From positions 1 to 9,382 of the forward strand of contig RFIL01000087.1 of NCBI GenBank assembly GCA_003695285.1: a stretch of DNA of 9,382 nucleotides, in the 5' to 3' direction. This document shows, one piece after another, positions 1-7,013 of the stretch (position 1 is the stretch's first letter; each line of letters starts with the position of its first letter). Made by a program: the position numbers and the translations under genes. This stretch comes from Calditrichota bacterium (GTDB taxonomy: Bacteria; Calditrichota; Calditrichia; RBG-13-44-9; J075). Under the pieces are notes generated by a model. That model ran no database searches, was not told where the DNA came from, and saw nothing but the letters and a program-made list of their open reading frames with translations.

Positions 1-8
1 ACTTAACT

Positions 9-1880
9 TCAAAAAAGATATTGTAGATTGATGGTGCCGCTGGAGAAGTAGTCTACTGTTTCATTAACCTCTCCGGGGACCTGTCGGGAATAAGTACGAT
101 TCACCGAACGGTTTGGTGCATAATTGAGAAACAGAAGTAGCCGTTTACTGGCAGGATAGGTAATGGTCAAACGGGGTGAGATACTATGAAAATTGCGGGT
201 TCGTTGGCGTTTCCGATCTCCGGTGAGAGGTTCCAAAAAATACCCCCACTCCTTACGAAAAAAAAGAGAAACCCCACTGCTGATCTGAAGCCCCAGGAAT
301 CCCTGGTGCTGGAACAACACACTCAAAAAATGGGATTCCAGTTCCTTGGTGATTTGTTGTGCAAAAATATCTTTAAAAAAGGTGCCATTATCTTCTTTTT
401 GATATTGGTAAATGCTCCCCAGTGAAAGGTTATCGGTGAGTTGAAATTTTAATGAGTCGGTATAAATTAATTTTCGAAAAACAAAACTTCTTAATTGAGG
501 AAGCAGGTTGTCAAAATCAAAGGCTGTATAATTTGCCAGAATTTTCAACTGGTAGCGATGGGAAAAACGAGAGGAAAGGATGTGTTGAAAGTGGGCTCCC
601 ATCTGATAAATCCGATTCCAATTATTGTTTGCGCTTCTGCCGGAACGAAGGTAAATCTGATGAAATAAATAGACATTACCAAAGATGGATGCACTGAAAT
701 AGTCACTAAAACGATGTTGATATCCTCCATTCATGATAAAGCGCAGTTCATCCCGATCATCACGAGTGTTTCGATCCCGTTCATTAAGAAATACTTCCGG
801 GGTATTATACTCCAGTTTGGTGTAAGAAAACTGAAGCCATGTTAGATGTTTTCGACCGGGTTGGTAACGCAACCGGCTGTTAAAAGCTGATTGTAAAACA
901 CTGATATCCGTGCGAAGCTCGGGATTATCGTTACTCACCTGGGAAAAAAACGCCCCAATCTGGAACTGAACCGTTCCCAGGGTTAGCAGATACTGGATTT
1001 GATTTTCCAGTGATATTTCTTTACGCTTGTTAGACAGGGGGGCCGGATTGCTCTGGTCAATATGTCGGTTTTTTAGAGTGGTTAGAATTGCCAGTGCAGA
1101 ATGTGGGGAGATGTTATATTGCAGTTGATTATTTAAAAATCGGGAGTTGATGATAACCTGTTCCTGTGGATGGTCTATGGTATTGGTGAATTGAGTGGGA
1201 TTGATATAATAGCGATTTTCCGAATACTGATATCCGAGGCGCAGGGAATCGGTTGCATAGGGGGAAAAGCGCTTAAACCATCTCGTAGCAAAGGTAAATT
1301 CCTGGTTCTTGCGATCCGGAAAAGAACGAAGCACATTTTTTAGTTCGGTATTATTTAAATACCCACCCAGATCCAACTGATTAATGGACAACCCAAGGTG
1401 AGAATACCAGCCCTGATCCTGGATATTAAAAGCATCCTCCACCGTCCACCCCAGGGCGGGGGTAACCTGTAAGTGCGGTAACAGCTTCAGTGAAAATTCC
1501 TGCCCTCCAAGGTGTTTACTAAAATCGACGAAGGCATTTTCATCGGATAGAATTCGGGAATTGAGAAAGGTCCGGGTGTTTAGCCAGTTGTTAATGGGAT
1601 GTTCCCAGGAAAGCTGTAACGTGTTTTCATCTCTCCACTTATCTGTTTGATTGGATTGTTGGAACAGGGTACTACGAAAAACATTTTTAATATCCAGTGA
1701 AGAGGACTCTCCGGTTGCAATACGGGATTGTAAAAGGCCATTCCAGTTCCAGCTGATAAAATCTTTTTGTGTGGTAACTTGAAAAGTGGAAGCTGGCTGA
1801 GAAAAAAGAAAAAGTGGGTAAAACAGTAGAAATACAACTGCCAGATTGATTTGGCCTTCCTTCATGGTGAGAATTCCCAT
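9..1880 (-). CDS. Predicted outer-membrane beta-barrel protein, function unknown
   Basis: I do not recognise a named family. Seen: a classic signal peptide, with a short N-terminus carrying one Lys, a hydrophobic core (LAVVFLLFYPLFLFS) and a small-residue region SQPAS suitable for cleavage. The rest is about 590 residues of alternating polar/aromatic segments rich in Tyr, Phe, Asn, Gln and Arg, without globular enzyme motifs. It ends in NLQYLF; a C-terminal aromatic residue is typical of barrels inserted by the BAM machinery. This suggests a large monomeric barrel of the outer membrane, perhaps a porin or a structural protein. Three starts are possible: TTG at 1883, ATG at 1880 and ATG at 1865. 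None has a good Shine-Dalgarno site; the ATG at 1865 gives the most ordinary signal peptide (MKEGQIN...). The gene begins about 40 nt after the divIC-like gene on the same strand and probably shares its transcript. The stop lies at 9-11, so nothing can be said about the gene's downstream side. Confidence 0.75.
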   Translation of the reverse strand: MGILTMKEGQINLAVVFLLFYPLFLFSQPASTFQVTTQKDFISWNWNGLLQSRIATGESSSLDIKNVFRSTLFQQSNQTDKWRDENTLQLSWEHPINNWLNTRTFLNSRILSDENAFVDFSKHLGGQEFSLKLLPHLQVTPALGWTVEDAFNIQDQGWYSHLGLSINQLDLGGYLNNTELKNVLRSFPDRKNQEFTFATRWFKRFSPYATDSLRLGYQYSENRYYINPTQFTNTIDHPQEQVIINSRFLNNQLQYNISPHSALAILTTLKNRHIDQSNPAPLSNKRKEISLENQIQYLLTLGTVQFQIGAFFSQVSNDNPELRTDISVLQSAFNSRLRYQPGRKHLTWLQFSYTKLEYNTPEVFLNERDRNTRDDRDELRFIMNGGYQHRFSDYFSASIFGNVYLFHQIYLRSGRSANNNWNRIYQMGAHFQHILSSRFSHRYQLKILANYTAFDFDNLLPQLRSFVFRKLIYTDSLKFQLTDNLSLGSIYQYQKEDNGTFFKDIFAQQITKELESHFLSVLFQHQGFLGLQISSGVSLFFRKEWGYFLEPLTGDRKRQRTRNFHSISPRLTITYPASKRLLLFLNYAPNRSVNRTYSRQVPGEVNETVDYFSSGTINLQYLF

Positions 1881-1920
1881 CAATATTGGGATGAACAGTG
1901 AAAGGAATAGGTACGAGCTT

Positions 1921-2265
1921 TTACTGAGGAGCTACTTGATAAACCTCTTCTTCGTCTCGCTTGAGGTTATAATTTTCCCTGGCGACCTTCTCAATATACT
2001 TGATATCTTTTTTCAGCCGATCAATTTCCTGCAGGAGAGCTTCATTTTCCTGCTGTAATTGTTTTTTCTCTTCAAGGAGATGATTCCGTTGCTGATAGAG
2101 GTCGTACAGAGTGAACAGGGATTTCTTCCCGGTAAAGAAAGAAACGATGAGAATCACACCGATAATTCCCACAATCCACCAGATTCTGGATGGAGATTGG
2201 GCACGGGATTTCTTCTTTCTTCGGGAAGAACCGGAAGCTTTTTTCTTTTTCTTCTGTTGAGCCAT
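1921..2265 (-). CDS. FtsB/DivIC-family septum formation initiator
   Basis: Small bitopic inner-membrane protein of 114 residues, the usual length for this family. Residues 1-27 form a very basic cytoplasmic tail (KKKKKA, RRKKKS). Residues 28-45 are one membrane helix (IWWIVGIIGVILIVSFF). Residues about 55-92 are a periplasmic coiled coil rich in Leu, Glu, Gln and Lys. Residues 91-111 carry the family's closing motif IEKVARENYNLKRDEEEVYQ. Known for the family: FtsB/DivIC pairs with FtsL and FtsQ/DivIB in the divisome and helps activate septal peptidoglycan synthesis. The gene lies downstream of eno, an arrangement also seen for ftsB or divIC in many other bacteria. It has its own Bacteroidota-type promoter (2298-2328) giving a short leader of about 27 nt, and no strong Shine-Dalgarno site. 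Assignment to the family is firm; FtsB versus DivIC is a naming choice. Confidence 0.9.
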   Translation of the reverse strand: MAQQKKKKKASGSSRRKKKSRAQSPSRIWWIVGIIGVILIVSFFTGKKSLFTLYDLYQQRNHLLEEKKQLQQENEALLQEIDRLKKDIKYIEKVARENYNLKRDEEEVYQVAPQ

Positions 2266-2297
2266 CTGGCATTTATCCGTTCATTGTTCAACTAATG

Positions 2298-2328
2298 CAA
2301 ATATAAATAAAGATTTGCCAGGTTCAAA
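2298..2328 (-). promoter_or_regulatory. Bacteroidota-type housekeeping promoter for the divIC-like gene
   Basis: On the minus strand TTTG (plus 2325-2328) is followed by exactly 19 nt and then TATATTTG (plus 2298-2305). This matches the published Bacteroidota consensus TTTG-N19-TAnnTTTG at every specified base. The predicted transcript start is near 2292, about 27 nt before the ATG at 2265. The site implies that the divIC-like gene and probably the barrel gene are transcribed independently of eno. Confidence 0.65.
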
Positions 2329-2408
2329 ATAACTTTAAGGGACAGGTGTATTTTCGAACTGCCCATCTTTTTTCTCTAGGCCTGCCTGAGTTCTACTGGT
2401 CCCAATGG

Positions 2409-2447
2409 TTAGAGGATGGAAAGAGTGGTCTCAGTTCCATCCTCCAA
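2409..2447 (-). terminator. Hairpin downstream of eno, probable transcript end
   Basis: TTAGAGGATGGAA (2409-2421) pairs with TTCCATCCTCCAA (2435-2447), giving a 13-bp stem with one G-U wobble when transcribed from the minus strand, and a 13-nt loop. It starts 33 nt past the eno stop codon and lies upstream of the divIC promoter, which is the right place for an eno terminator. No U-run follows on either strand, so it is not a textbook intrinsic terminator; it may instead stabilise a 3' end or act with Rho. Confidence 0.5.
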
Positions 2448-2480
2448 CTTACGAGAGAAAATACATATCAAAGGAGATGA

Positions 2481-3761
2481 TTATCGTAACAGCCCCTTGC
2501 CGGGGAATTGCGCATCTTCTCCCAACCATTCTTCAATACGGAGCAACTGATTATATTTTGCAATCCGGTCGGTTCTGGAAGCAGAGCCGGTTTTGATCTG
2601 TCCGGCGTTTACCGCCACCGCAATGTCAGCAATTGTGGTATCCTCGGTCTCTCCGCTGCGATGAGAAATGACCGTGGTATATCCCGCCCGATGAGCCATT
2701 TGAATACAATCAAATGTTTCGGTCAGGGTACCAATCTGGTTGACTTTGATCAGGATGGAATTACCTACTCCCATCTCAATTCCTTTACCGAGACGTTTGG
2801 TGTTGGTGACAAAGACATCATCCCCCACCAACTGAATTTTATTCCCCAGCTTTTCGGTCATAATCTTCCAACCGTCCCAATCGTCTTCCGCCATACCATC
2901 TTCAATGGAGATAATTGGATACTTGTTCACCAGATTGGCGTAGTACTCTACCATTTCTTCTGCGGTTAATTCTCGATTTTCCGAAGCTAACACGTATCGT
3001 TTCTTATCAGTATCATAAAATTCACTGGAAGCCGGATCGAGCGCGAAGAAAATATCTTCTCCGGGTTTATATCCCGCTTTCTCCACTGCTTCCATAATCA
3101 CCTGCAGGGCTTCTTCATTGGATTTTAAATCCGGTGCAAAGCCACCTTCATCCCCCACCGCTGTATTGTAGCCTTTTTCTGACAGCACTTTCTTTAAATT
3201 ATGGAAAACTTCCACCCCCATCCGTAGTGACTCCCGGAAAGAGAGAGCGTTGACCGGCATGATCATGAATTCCTGAAGATCCACATTGTTATCGGCATGT
3301 TTTCCACCATTGAGGATGTTCATCATCGGGACGGGCAGGGTGCGAGCATGAATTCCCCCTAAATATTGAAAGAGGGGAAGTCCCAAATATTCTGCTGCCG
3401 CATGCGCTACCGCCATGGAGACTCCCAGGGTCGCATTGGCTCCCAGGTGGGATTTGTTCTCGGTGCCATCCAGTTCGCGCAGTGTGTTGTCAATGGAGAC
3501 CTGATCGGTGACCGGAAATCCCACCAGTTCATCTGCGATAATTTCATTCACATTCTGAACGGCCTTTAAAACCCCTTTCCCCATAAAGCGTTCTTTATCA
3601 CCATCCCGAAGCTCAATGGCTTCATGTTCCCCGGTAGAAGCCCCGGAAGGAACCGCAGCTCGTCCCATGGTTCCATCTTCCAGATATACTTCCACCTCCA
3701 CGGTGGGATTACCCCGGCTGTCCAGAATTTCTCTTGCGTTAATGTAATCAATGGTTGCCAT
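2481..3761 (-). CDS. eno: Enolase (phosphopyruvate hydratase)
   Basis: Catalyses 2-phosphoglycerate to phosphoenolpyruvate plus water (EC 4.2.1.11) in glycolysis and gluconeogenesis; cytoplasmic, Mg-dependent. The 426 residues match the usual bacterial length. Visible family motifs: the N-terminal REILDSRGNPTVEVEV (10-25); the flexible loop SGASTGEHEAIELRDGD (39-55); VGDEGGFAP with the catalytic acid Glu205; Mg ligands Asp242 (LDPASSEFYD), Glu287 (SIEDGM) and Asp314 (VGDDVFVTN); the catalytic base Lys339 in the signature LIKVNQIGTLTETFD; His367-Arg368 (SHRSGETEDTTIAD); and Lys390. Residue roles are by homology. The ATG start is supported by the Shine-Dalgarno AGAAGGAG (plus 3770-3777), 8 nt upstream. 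No promoter with a good consensus was found in the leader; TAAATTTA lies shortly upstream without a matching -33 TTTG. A hairpin at 2409-2447 follows the gene. No missing residues or frameshifts. Confidence 0.98.
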   Translation of the reverse strand: MATIDYINAREILDSRGNPTVEVEVYLEDGTMGRAAVPSGASTGEHEAIELRDGDKERFMGKGVLKAVQNVNEIIADELVGFPVTDQVSIDNTLRELDGTENKSHLGANATLGVSMAVAHAAAEYLGLPLFQYLGGIHARTLPVPMMNILNGGKHADNNVDLQEFMIMPVNALSFRESLRMGVEVFHNLKKVLSEKGYNTAVGDEGGFAPDLKSNEEALQVIMEAVEKAGYKPGEDIFFALDPASSEFYDTDKKRYVLASENRELTAEEMVEYYANLVNKYPIISIEDGMAEDDWDGWKIMTEKLGNKIQLVGDDVFVTNTKRLGKGIEMGVGNSILIKVNQIGTLTETFDCIQMAHRAGYTTVISHRSGETEDTTIADIAVAVNAGQIKTGSASRTDRIAKYNQLLRIEEWLGEDAQFPGKGLLR

Positions 3762-3880
3762 ACTTGTTTCTCCTTCTTCTCTAATCGTTAGATAAATTTA
3801 GCCTGGTAGTTGTTCAGTTATTTTACAAGGCTTTTTCTTTTCTCAGGTGTTTTTGGAACGAATAAATTTTTAGGTAACAG

Positions 3881-4050
3881 TTCACCACGTAGAACACAGA
3901 AAATAAAATCAGTTGAAAAAATCAGGCTTCTCTAAAGACCCCGGCGGAACAGGTTTGATGTCATTTAACGTCTGAATTAATAAACCCCGAAGCTAAGAGA
4001 GCTTGTATTGATTTTTCTTCTCCTCTCTCTCAATGCTCTCTGTGGTTTAT
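3881..4050. repeat. Candidate small non-coding element with degenerate CACAGAG-type inverted ends
   Basis: The left end reads TTCACCACGTAGAACACAGA (3881-3900). The right end, read on the opposite strand, reads AAACCACAGAGAGCATTGAG (about 4029-4048). Over the 17 bases starting at ACCAC the two ends agree at 12. The interior of about 130 bp has no open frame of note. Short elements bounded by CACAGAG-like inverted repeats occur between genes in many environmental bacterial genomes; that is recollection, not a search. It could be a remnant of a MITE-like mobile repeat. The interior (3923-3965) resembles a second sequence at 7280-7315. Confidence 0.35.
3923..3965. repeat. Repeat copy A of a pair shared by two intergenic regions
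   Basis: The order of blocks here is CAGGCTTCT, 8 nt, CCCGGCGGAACAGGTT (3940-3955), 4 nt, GTCATT (3960-3965). The same blocks recur in the same order at 7280-7315, with the 16-base core matching at 14 positions and each spacer 3 nt shorter. Both copies lie beside saccharopine-pathway genes. It may be part of the element at 3881-4050, a shared operator, or decayed coding sequence. Confidence 0.4.
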
Positions 4051-4170
4051 GATGATTTGTTACATTTTTTTCTTGAGTCATTCATATAATTGTCAGCAAA
4101 ACTTAAGGAATGAATATTCTTTCTGCAAGCCTCGAAAAAAGCAGTACCCGTTTGGTTTCTTTCTTTTTTG

Positions 4171-4202
4171 TTTCACAACAGCGGTTCAATCCTTTATATT
4201 TT
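4171..4202 (+). promoter_or_regulatory. Possible promoter for the LKR gene
   Basis: TTTC (4171-4174), 20 nt, then TATATTTT (4195-4202) resembles the TTTG-N19-TAnnTTTG pattern seen exactly upstream of the divIC-like gene, with one mismatch in each box and one extra spacer base. It would start a transcript near 4208, giving a leader of roughly 50-70 nt. The surrounding sequence is T-rich, so a chance match is quite possible. Confidence 0.3.
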
Positions 4203-4247
4203 CTCCCCTGGAATTGAAACGGTCAGGATAGATACATCATCGGAGAA

Positions 4248-4274
4248 AAGGAAATTAAATTGAGGGTGGAGAGG
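4248..4274 (+). promoter_or_regulatory. Ribosome-binding region that decides the LKR start
   Basis: Two starts are possible. TTG at 4260 has AAGGA (4248-4252) 7 nt upstream, good spacing. ATG at 4275 has GAGGG (4262-4266) 8 nt upstream and a nearer GGAG (4268-4271). The reductase family's conserved block IGIRRE begins 4 residues after the ATG, so both are compatible with homology. I prefer ATG because it is the commoner codon, but initiation at TTG would add only five residues. Confidence 0.45.
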
Positions 4275-5612
4275 ATGAAAAATTGTATTGGGATTCGTCG
4301 TGAAACCAAAGATACCACCGAACGACGGGCACCTTTGACTCCGGCTCAGGTTGAAAAGCTGGTCAAGAAGCATGGAATACGAGTTATCGTGGAACCATCC
4401 CCTCAGCGGGTTTTTACAGAGGAAGAGTATCAGAAGAGGGGTGCGGAAATCTCTGAGGATTTGAGGGAGTGCAATATCATATTTGGGGTCAAGGAAATCC
4501 CCATTCCGGACCTTGAGCCGGAGCAAACCTATTGTTTCTTCTCGCACACCATCAAAGCGCAGCCCTATAACATGCCCATGTTGAAAAAAATTTTAGAGCT
4601 CAAAGATACGCTTCTGGATTATGAACTTGTAAAAGATCACAATCATCGACGCACCATCTTTTTTGGAAATTTTGCCGGGTATGCCGGGATGATTGATTCC
4701 TTATGGGCTCTGGGGAGACGGTTGCAATGGGAGGGATATCACACCCCCTTTGCTGAGATTCAACCGGCACATCAATACGAAAGCCTGGAAGCAGCCAAAG
4801 CAGCCATCCGGGAGGTGGGTAACCAAATCCGTGAGCATGGCTTACCCCCGGCGTTAACCCCATTTGTCTGCGGATTTACCGGTTACGGACAGGTTTCGAA
4901 GGGAGCCCAGGAGATTTATGATTTACTCCCTTCGATTCAGATCTCCGCCGGGGAGTTAACGGAATTTTTTCGAAAAAAGGAATTTGATTCCACTCATGTC
5001 TATAAAGTAGAATTTCATAAATATGATATGTTCGAACCCATTCCGGGGCAAGCCCACATTGATGAATTCACCTGGTTTGAGTTTAACGAGCATCCGGAAT
5101 TTTTTCAGGGAAAATTTGAACAGTATGTTCCCTATTTGACCATGCTCATCAACGGAATTTACTGGGAGCCCCGATACCCTCGATTGTTGAGTAAGAAATA
5201 TCTTAAAGAACTGTTTCAAAAAGAGACCACTCCACGGCTTCGGATCATTGGGGATATCACCTGCGATATTGAAGGTTCCATTGAAGCAACGGTAAAAGCT
5301 ACCAATTCCAGGAATCCGGTTTATGTCTATCATCCGGAAACCGGTGAGGCATTGGATGGCTGGGAGGGCAGGGGAGTGGTGATCTTGGCAGTGGATAAGC
5401 TCCCCACCGAGTTACCGCGGGAATCCAGTGAGTTTTTCGGTAATTCCTTATTGCCCTATGTGCCGGGATTGGCAGCAGCGGATTTCAATGTGCCATTTGA
5501 AGCTTTGGAATTACCGGAGGGATTTAAAGAGGCCGTCATAGTACATCAAGGGAAATTGACACCTTCATTTCAATATTTAAAACCAGCGGTGCAGCGAGTT
5601 GAAGATGACTGA
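4275..5612 (+). CDS. Lysine-ketoglutarate reductase (saccharopine-forming), stand-alone LKR domain
   Basis: By homology it condenses L-lysine and 2-oxoglutarate to saccharopine, or the reverse, using NAD(P)H; cytoplasmic. The 445 residues correspond along their whole length to the LKR half of the fused animal/plant enzyme AASS, a member of the alanine dehydrogenase/PNT-like fold group. Visible blocks (numbering from ATG): IGIRRETKDTTERRAPLTP (5-23); FFSHTIKAQPYNM (88-100); GNFAGYAGMIDSLWALGRRL (131-150); HTPF (156-159); the nucleotide-binding loop GFTGYGQVSKGAQ (200-212); LINGIYWEPRYPRLL (301-315); GDITCDIEGSIEA (336-348); and the tail EAVIVHQGKLTPSFQYLKP (419-437). No SDH domain follows: the stop comes directly at the domain boundary. 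The next gene is a convergent SDH beyond a strong hairpin. AASS-type identity is very likely; physiological direction and cofactor are not visible. Confidence 0.92.
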   Translation: MKNCIGIRRETKDTTERRAPLTPAQVEKLVKKHGIRVIVEPSPQRVFTEEEYQKRGAEISEDLRECNIIFGVKEIPIPDLEPEQTYCFFSHTIKAQPYNMPMLKKILELKDTLLDYELVKDHNHRRTIFFGNFAGYAGMIDSLWALGRRLQWEGYHTPFAEIQPAHQYESLEAAKAAIREVGNQIREHGLPPALTPFVCGFTGYGQVSKGAQEIYDLLPSIQISAGELTEFFRKKEFDSTHVYKVEFHKYDMFEPIPGQAHIDEFTWFEFNEHPEFFQGKFEQYVPYLTMLINGIYWEPRYPRLLSKKYLKELFQKETTPRLRIIGDITCDIEGSIEATVKATNSRNPVYVYHPETGEALDGWEGRGVVILAVDKLPTELPRESSEFFGNSLLPYVPGLAAADFNVPFEALELPEGFKEAVIVHQGKLTPSFQYLKPAVQRVEDD

Positions 5613-5623
5613 TGGAAGCATGC

Positions 5624-5653
5624 ACCGGGAGGATTGTTTTTCATCCTCCCGGT
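5624..5653. terminator. Perfect 11-bp hairpin between convergent LKR and SDH genes
   Basis: ACCGGGAGGAT (5624-5634) and ATCCTCCCGGT (5643-5653) form a perfect 11-bp GC-rich stem with the loop TGTTTTTC. It begins 12 nt after the LKR stop and ends 1 nt before the SDH stop codon (5655-5657), so it can serve both convergent transcripts. No U-run follows the stem on either strand; the only T-run is in the loop. A bidirectional 3'-end structure is likely; intrinsic termination is less certain. Confidence 0.65.
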
Positions 5654-5654
5654 A

Positions 5655-7013
5655 TTACGTTTCTTCCTCAGGAATAATGATCTCTTCTTTAAATGCAAAT
5701 CCCAATTTTTTTAATTCTCTTAATACCGGAACATAAATCGCCGGGATGGTGGGGATGTGGCACCCGGTTAATGGGAGTTCACCTCTCAGGAGAAGGGCTG
5801 TGGCAATGGCGGTAGGTAACCCCACTGTTTTCGCAATGGCGGTAAAGCCGTCTGGGTCTCCATATTCGGTAAAAGTCGTCCTCAAACATTCACTCCGGTA
5901 ATTTTCTCTGGGGTATTCCACCTGAATTTCATGGCAGATGATAACCATATCCCGGCCTCCGGGTGGGAATTGGAGTTTGTCGAGCACAATTTTCATCATC
6001 ACATCGGCAGCGGTTTTTACATTGCCACCAATGACTTCATCAGAAAACAATCCCAGATAGCGCAGGTTTTCCATAATCTTCCCGGTGGGGCTAATTCCCA
6101 GATAATTAGCCAGTCGGGTTTCCGGCTTTTTCCCGGAGATGGAAAGGGGAAGGAACATTTGCATAAATTCCCGATAGGTGCGTCGGTGCAAATCCGGGAT
6201 GGGAAGCGAATCATTGGTCAACCCCAGATTCACGATATGATACCAGGTCTCACTCCATCCCGGGTAGCGGAGGGTTCCCCGGATCAGGGTATTCACACCG
6301 TTCAATCCGAATCGATGGCGATAAATCAGCGAATTGCGGTTGGGGTAAGCTTCCAGAGTGCCAATCCCTTCAATTTCCACTGGCCAGGTGCGTTTAAAAA
6401 CCTGATGATAGGGGAGCAGTTTGATTTGCCCTTCTTCCATGTATTGAGCACCCGCTTCACCGGCTCGGACCACATTGCGAGGGTTCCAGGTGATACAATA
6501 GCGCAAGGGATTGCTGTTTATTTCCGGGGCAGGCAAACCGCCACCATAGGAGAGGAAAGATTTGATAACGCCTTCTCGCTGATGAACATCATCGATCAAT
6601 GCCATGGCGGACATGTGGTCCAGACCGGGATCCAGCCCCATTTCATTCAGGATCAGGATCCCCTTTCGATGGGCATCCAGATTCAAATGTTGTACACGGA
6701 TGTCCTCGTAGGATGCGGAAATCATATGTTTGCCATGGTGAAGACAGTCCAGAGCAATCAGGTATTGATACACCGGAGAGAGCATGTTCACCACCACATC
6801 AGCCTTTTTGATGTGGGTGGTACGCATGTTGACATCATTGACATCAAATACGATGGCTGCGCCCCGGGGATGGTGATTCACGATCCGCTCAGCTTTCTCC
6901 ACCTCAATGTCACCAACCGTTACAAACCAGTCATTTTCTTCCGCCTTGTCCAGCAAATAATGAATTAAAGCTGGAGTACTAAATCCAGCCCCGAGGATAA
7001 GAATCTGTTTCAT
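5655..7013 (-). CDS. Saccharopine dehydrogenase family protein, copy 1 (divergent motifs)
   Basis: The family oxidises saccharopine to 2-aminoadipate-6-semialdehyde and glutamate with NAD(P)+. The 452 residues match the SDH half of AASS. Visible: an N-terminal Rossmann loop ILGAGFSTPAL (6-16); ADVVVNMLSP (71-80); HMISASYEDI (96-105); EMGLDPGLDHMSAM (124-137); SYGGGLPAPEINSNPLRY (155-172); EAYPNRNS (221-228); RGTLRYPGW (245-253); and the C-terminal GLPTAIATALLLRGE (about 398-412) that packs back onto the dinucleotide domain. It is only about 35-40% identical by eye to copy 2 at 7525-8874 and differs from the canonical family at LLP (here MLSP), SYCGG (SYGGG) and FSWSP (ITWNP). ATG start with AGGAG (plus 7022-7026) 8 nt upstream. 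It converges on LKR and is divergent from copy 2. It may act on saccharopine or on a related imino-linked substrate. Confidence 0.85.
   Translation of the reverse strand: MKQILILGAGFSTPALIHYLLDKAEENDWFVTVGDIEVEKAERIVNHHPRGAAIVFDVNDVNMRTTHIKKADVVVNMLSPVYQYLIALDCLHHGKHMISASYEDIRVQHLNLDAHRKGILILNEMGLDPGLDHMSAMALIDDVHQREGVIKSFLSYGGGLPAPEINSNPLRYCITWNPRNVVRAGEAGAQYMEEGQIKLLPYHQVFKRTWPVEIEGIGTLEAYPNRNSLIYRHRFGLNGVNTLIRGTLRYPGWSETWYHIVNLGLTNDSLPIPDLHRRTYREFMQMFLPLSISGKKPETRLANYLGISPTGKIMENLRYLGLFSDEVIGGNVKTAADVMMKIVLDKLQFPPGGRDMVIICHEIQVEYPRENYRSECLRTTFTEYGDPDGFTAIAKTVGLPTAIATALLLRGELPLTGCHIPTIPAIYVPVLRELKKLGFAFKEEIIIPEEET

Larger units (their letters stand above)
3762..4259. other. Long intergenic region between divergent eno and LKR genes
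   Basis: This gap of about 500 bases holds no convincing gene. From left to right: the eno Shine-Dalgarno and leader (3762 to about 3840); a candidate repeat element (about 3881-4050, described separately); an AT-rich stretch with a short palindrome GAATATTC near 4110; and a possible promoter for the LKR gene (about 4171-4202). I found no lysine (L-box) riboswitch signature ahead of the LKR gene. Small open frames here, for example on the plus strand from 4049, have no ribosome site and low-complexity Phe/Ser-rich products, so I do not call them. Confidence 0.6.

Noticed and set aside
2508..2969. Plus-strand open frame of 153 codons opposite eno
   Set aside because: Enolase motifs on the minus strand are complete through this interval; the antisense product has no recognisable features.
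4150..4274. Lysine riboswitch ahead of the LKR gene
   Set aside because: The leader is short and T-rich, and I could not find the conserved L-box core elements or a paired terminator stem.
5931..6968. Long plus-strand open frame (345 codons) antisense to SDH copy 1
   Set aside because: It lies wholly inside a gene with clear family motifs on the other strand, has no ribosome site, and its product is rich in His, Gln and Ile without domain pattern. It is a shadow of the codon bias of the real gene.
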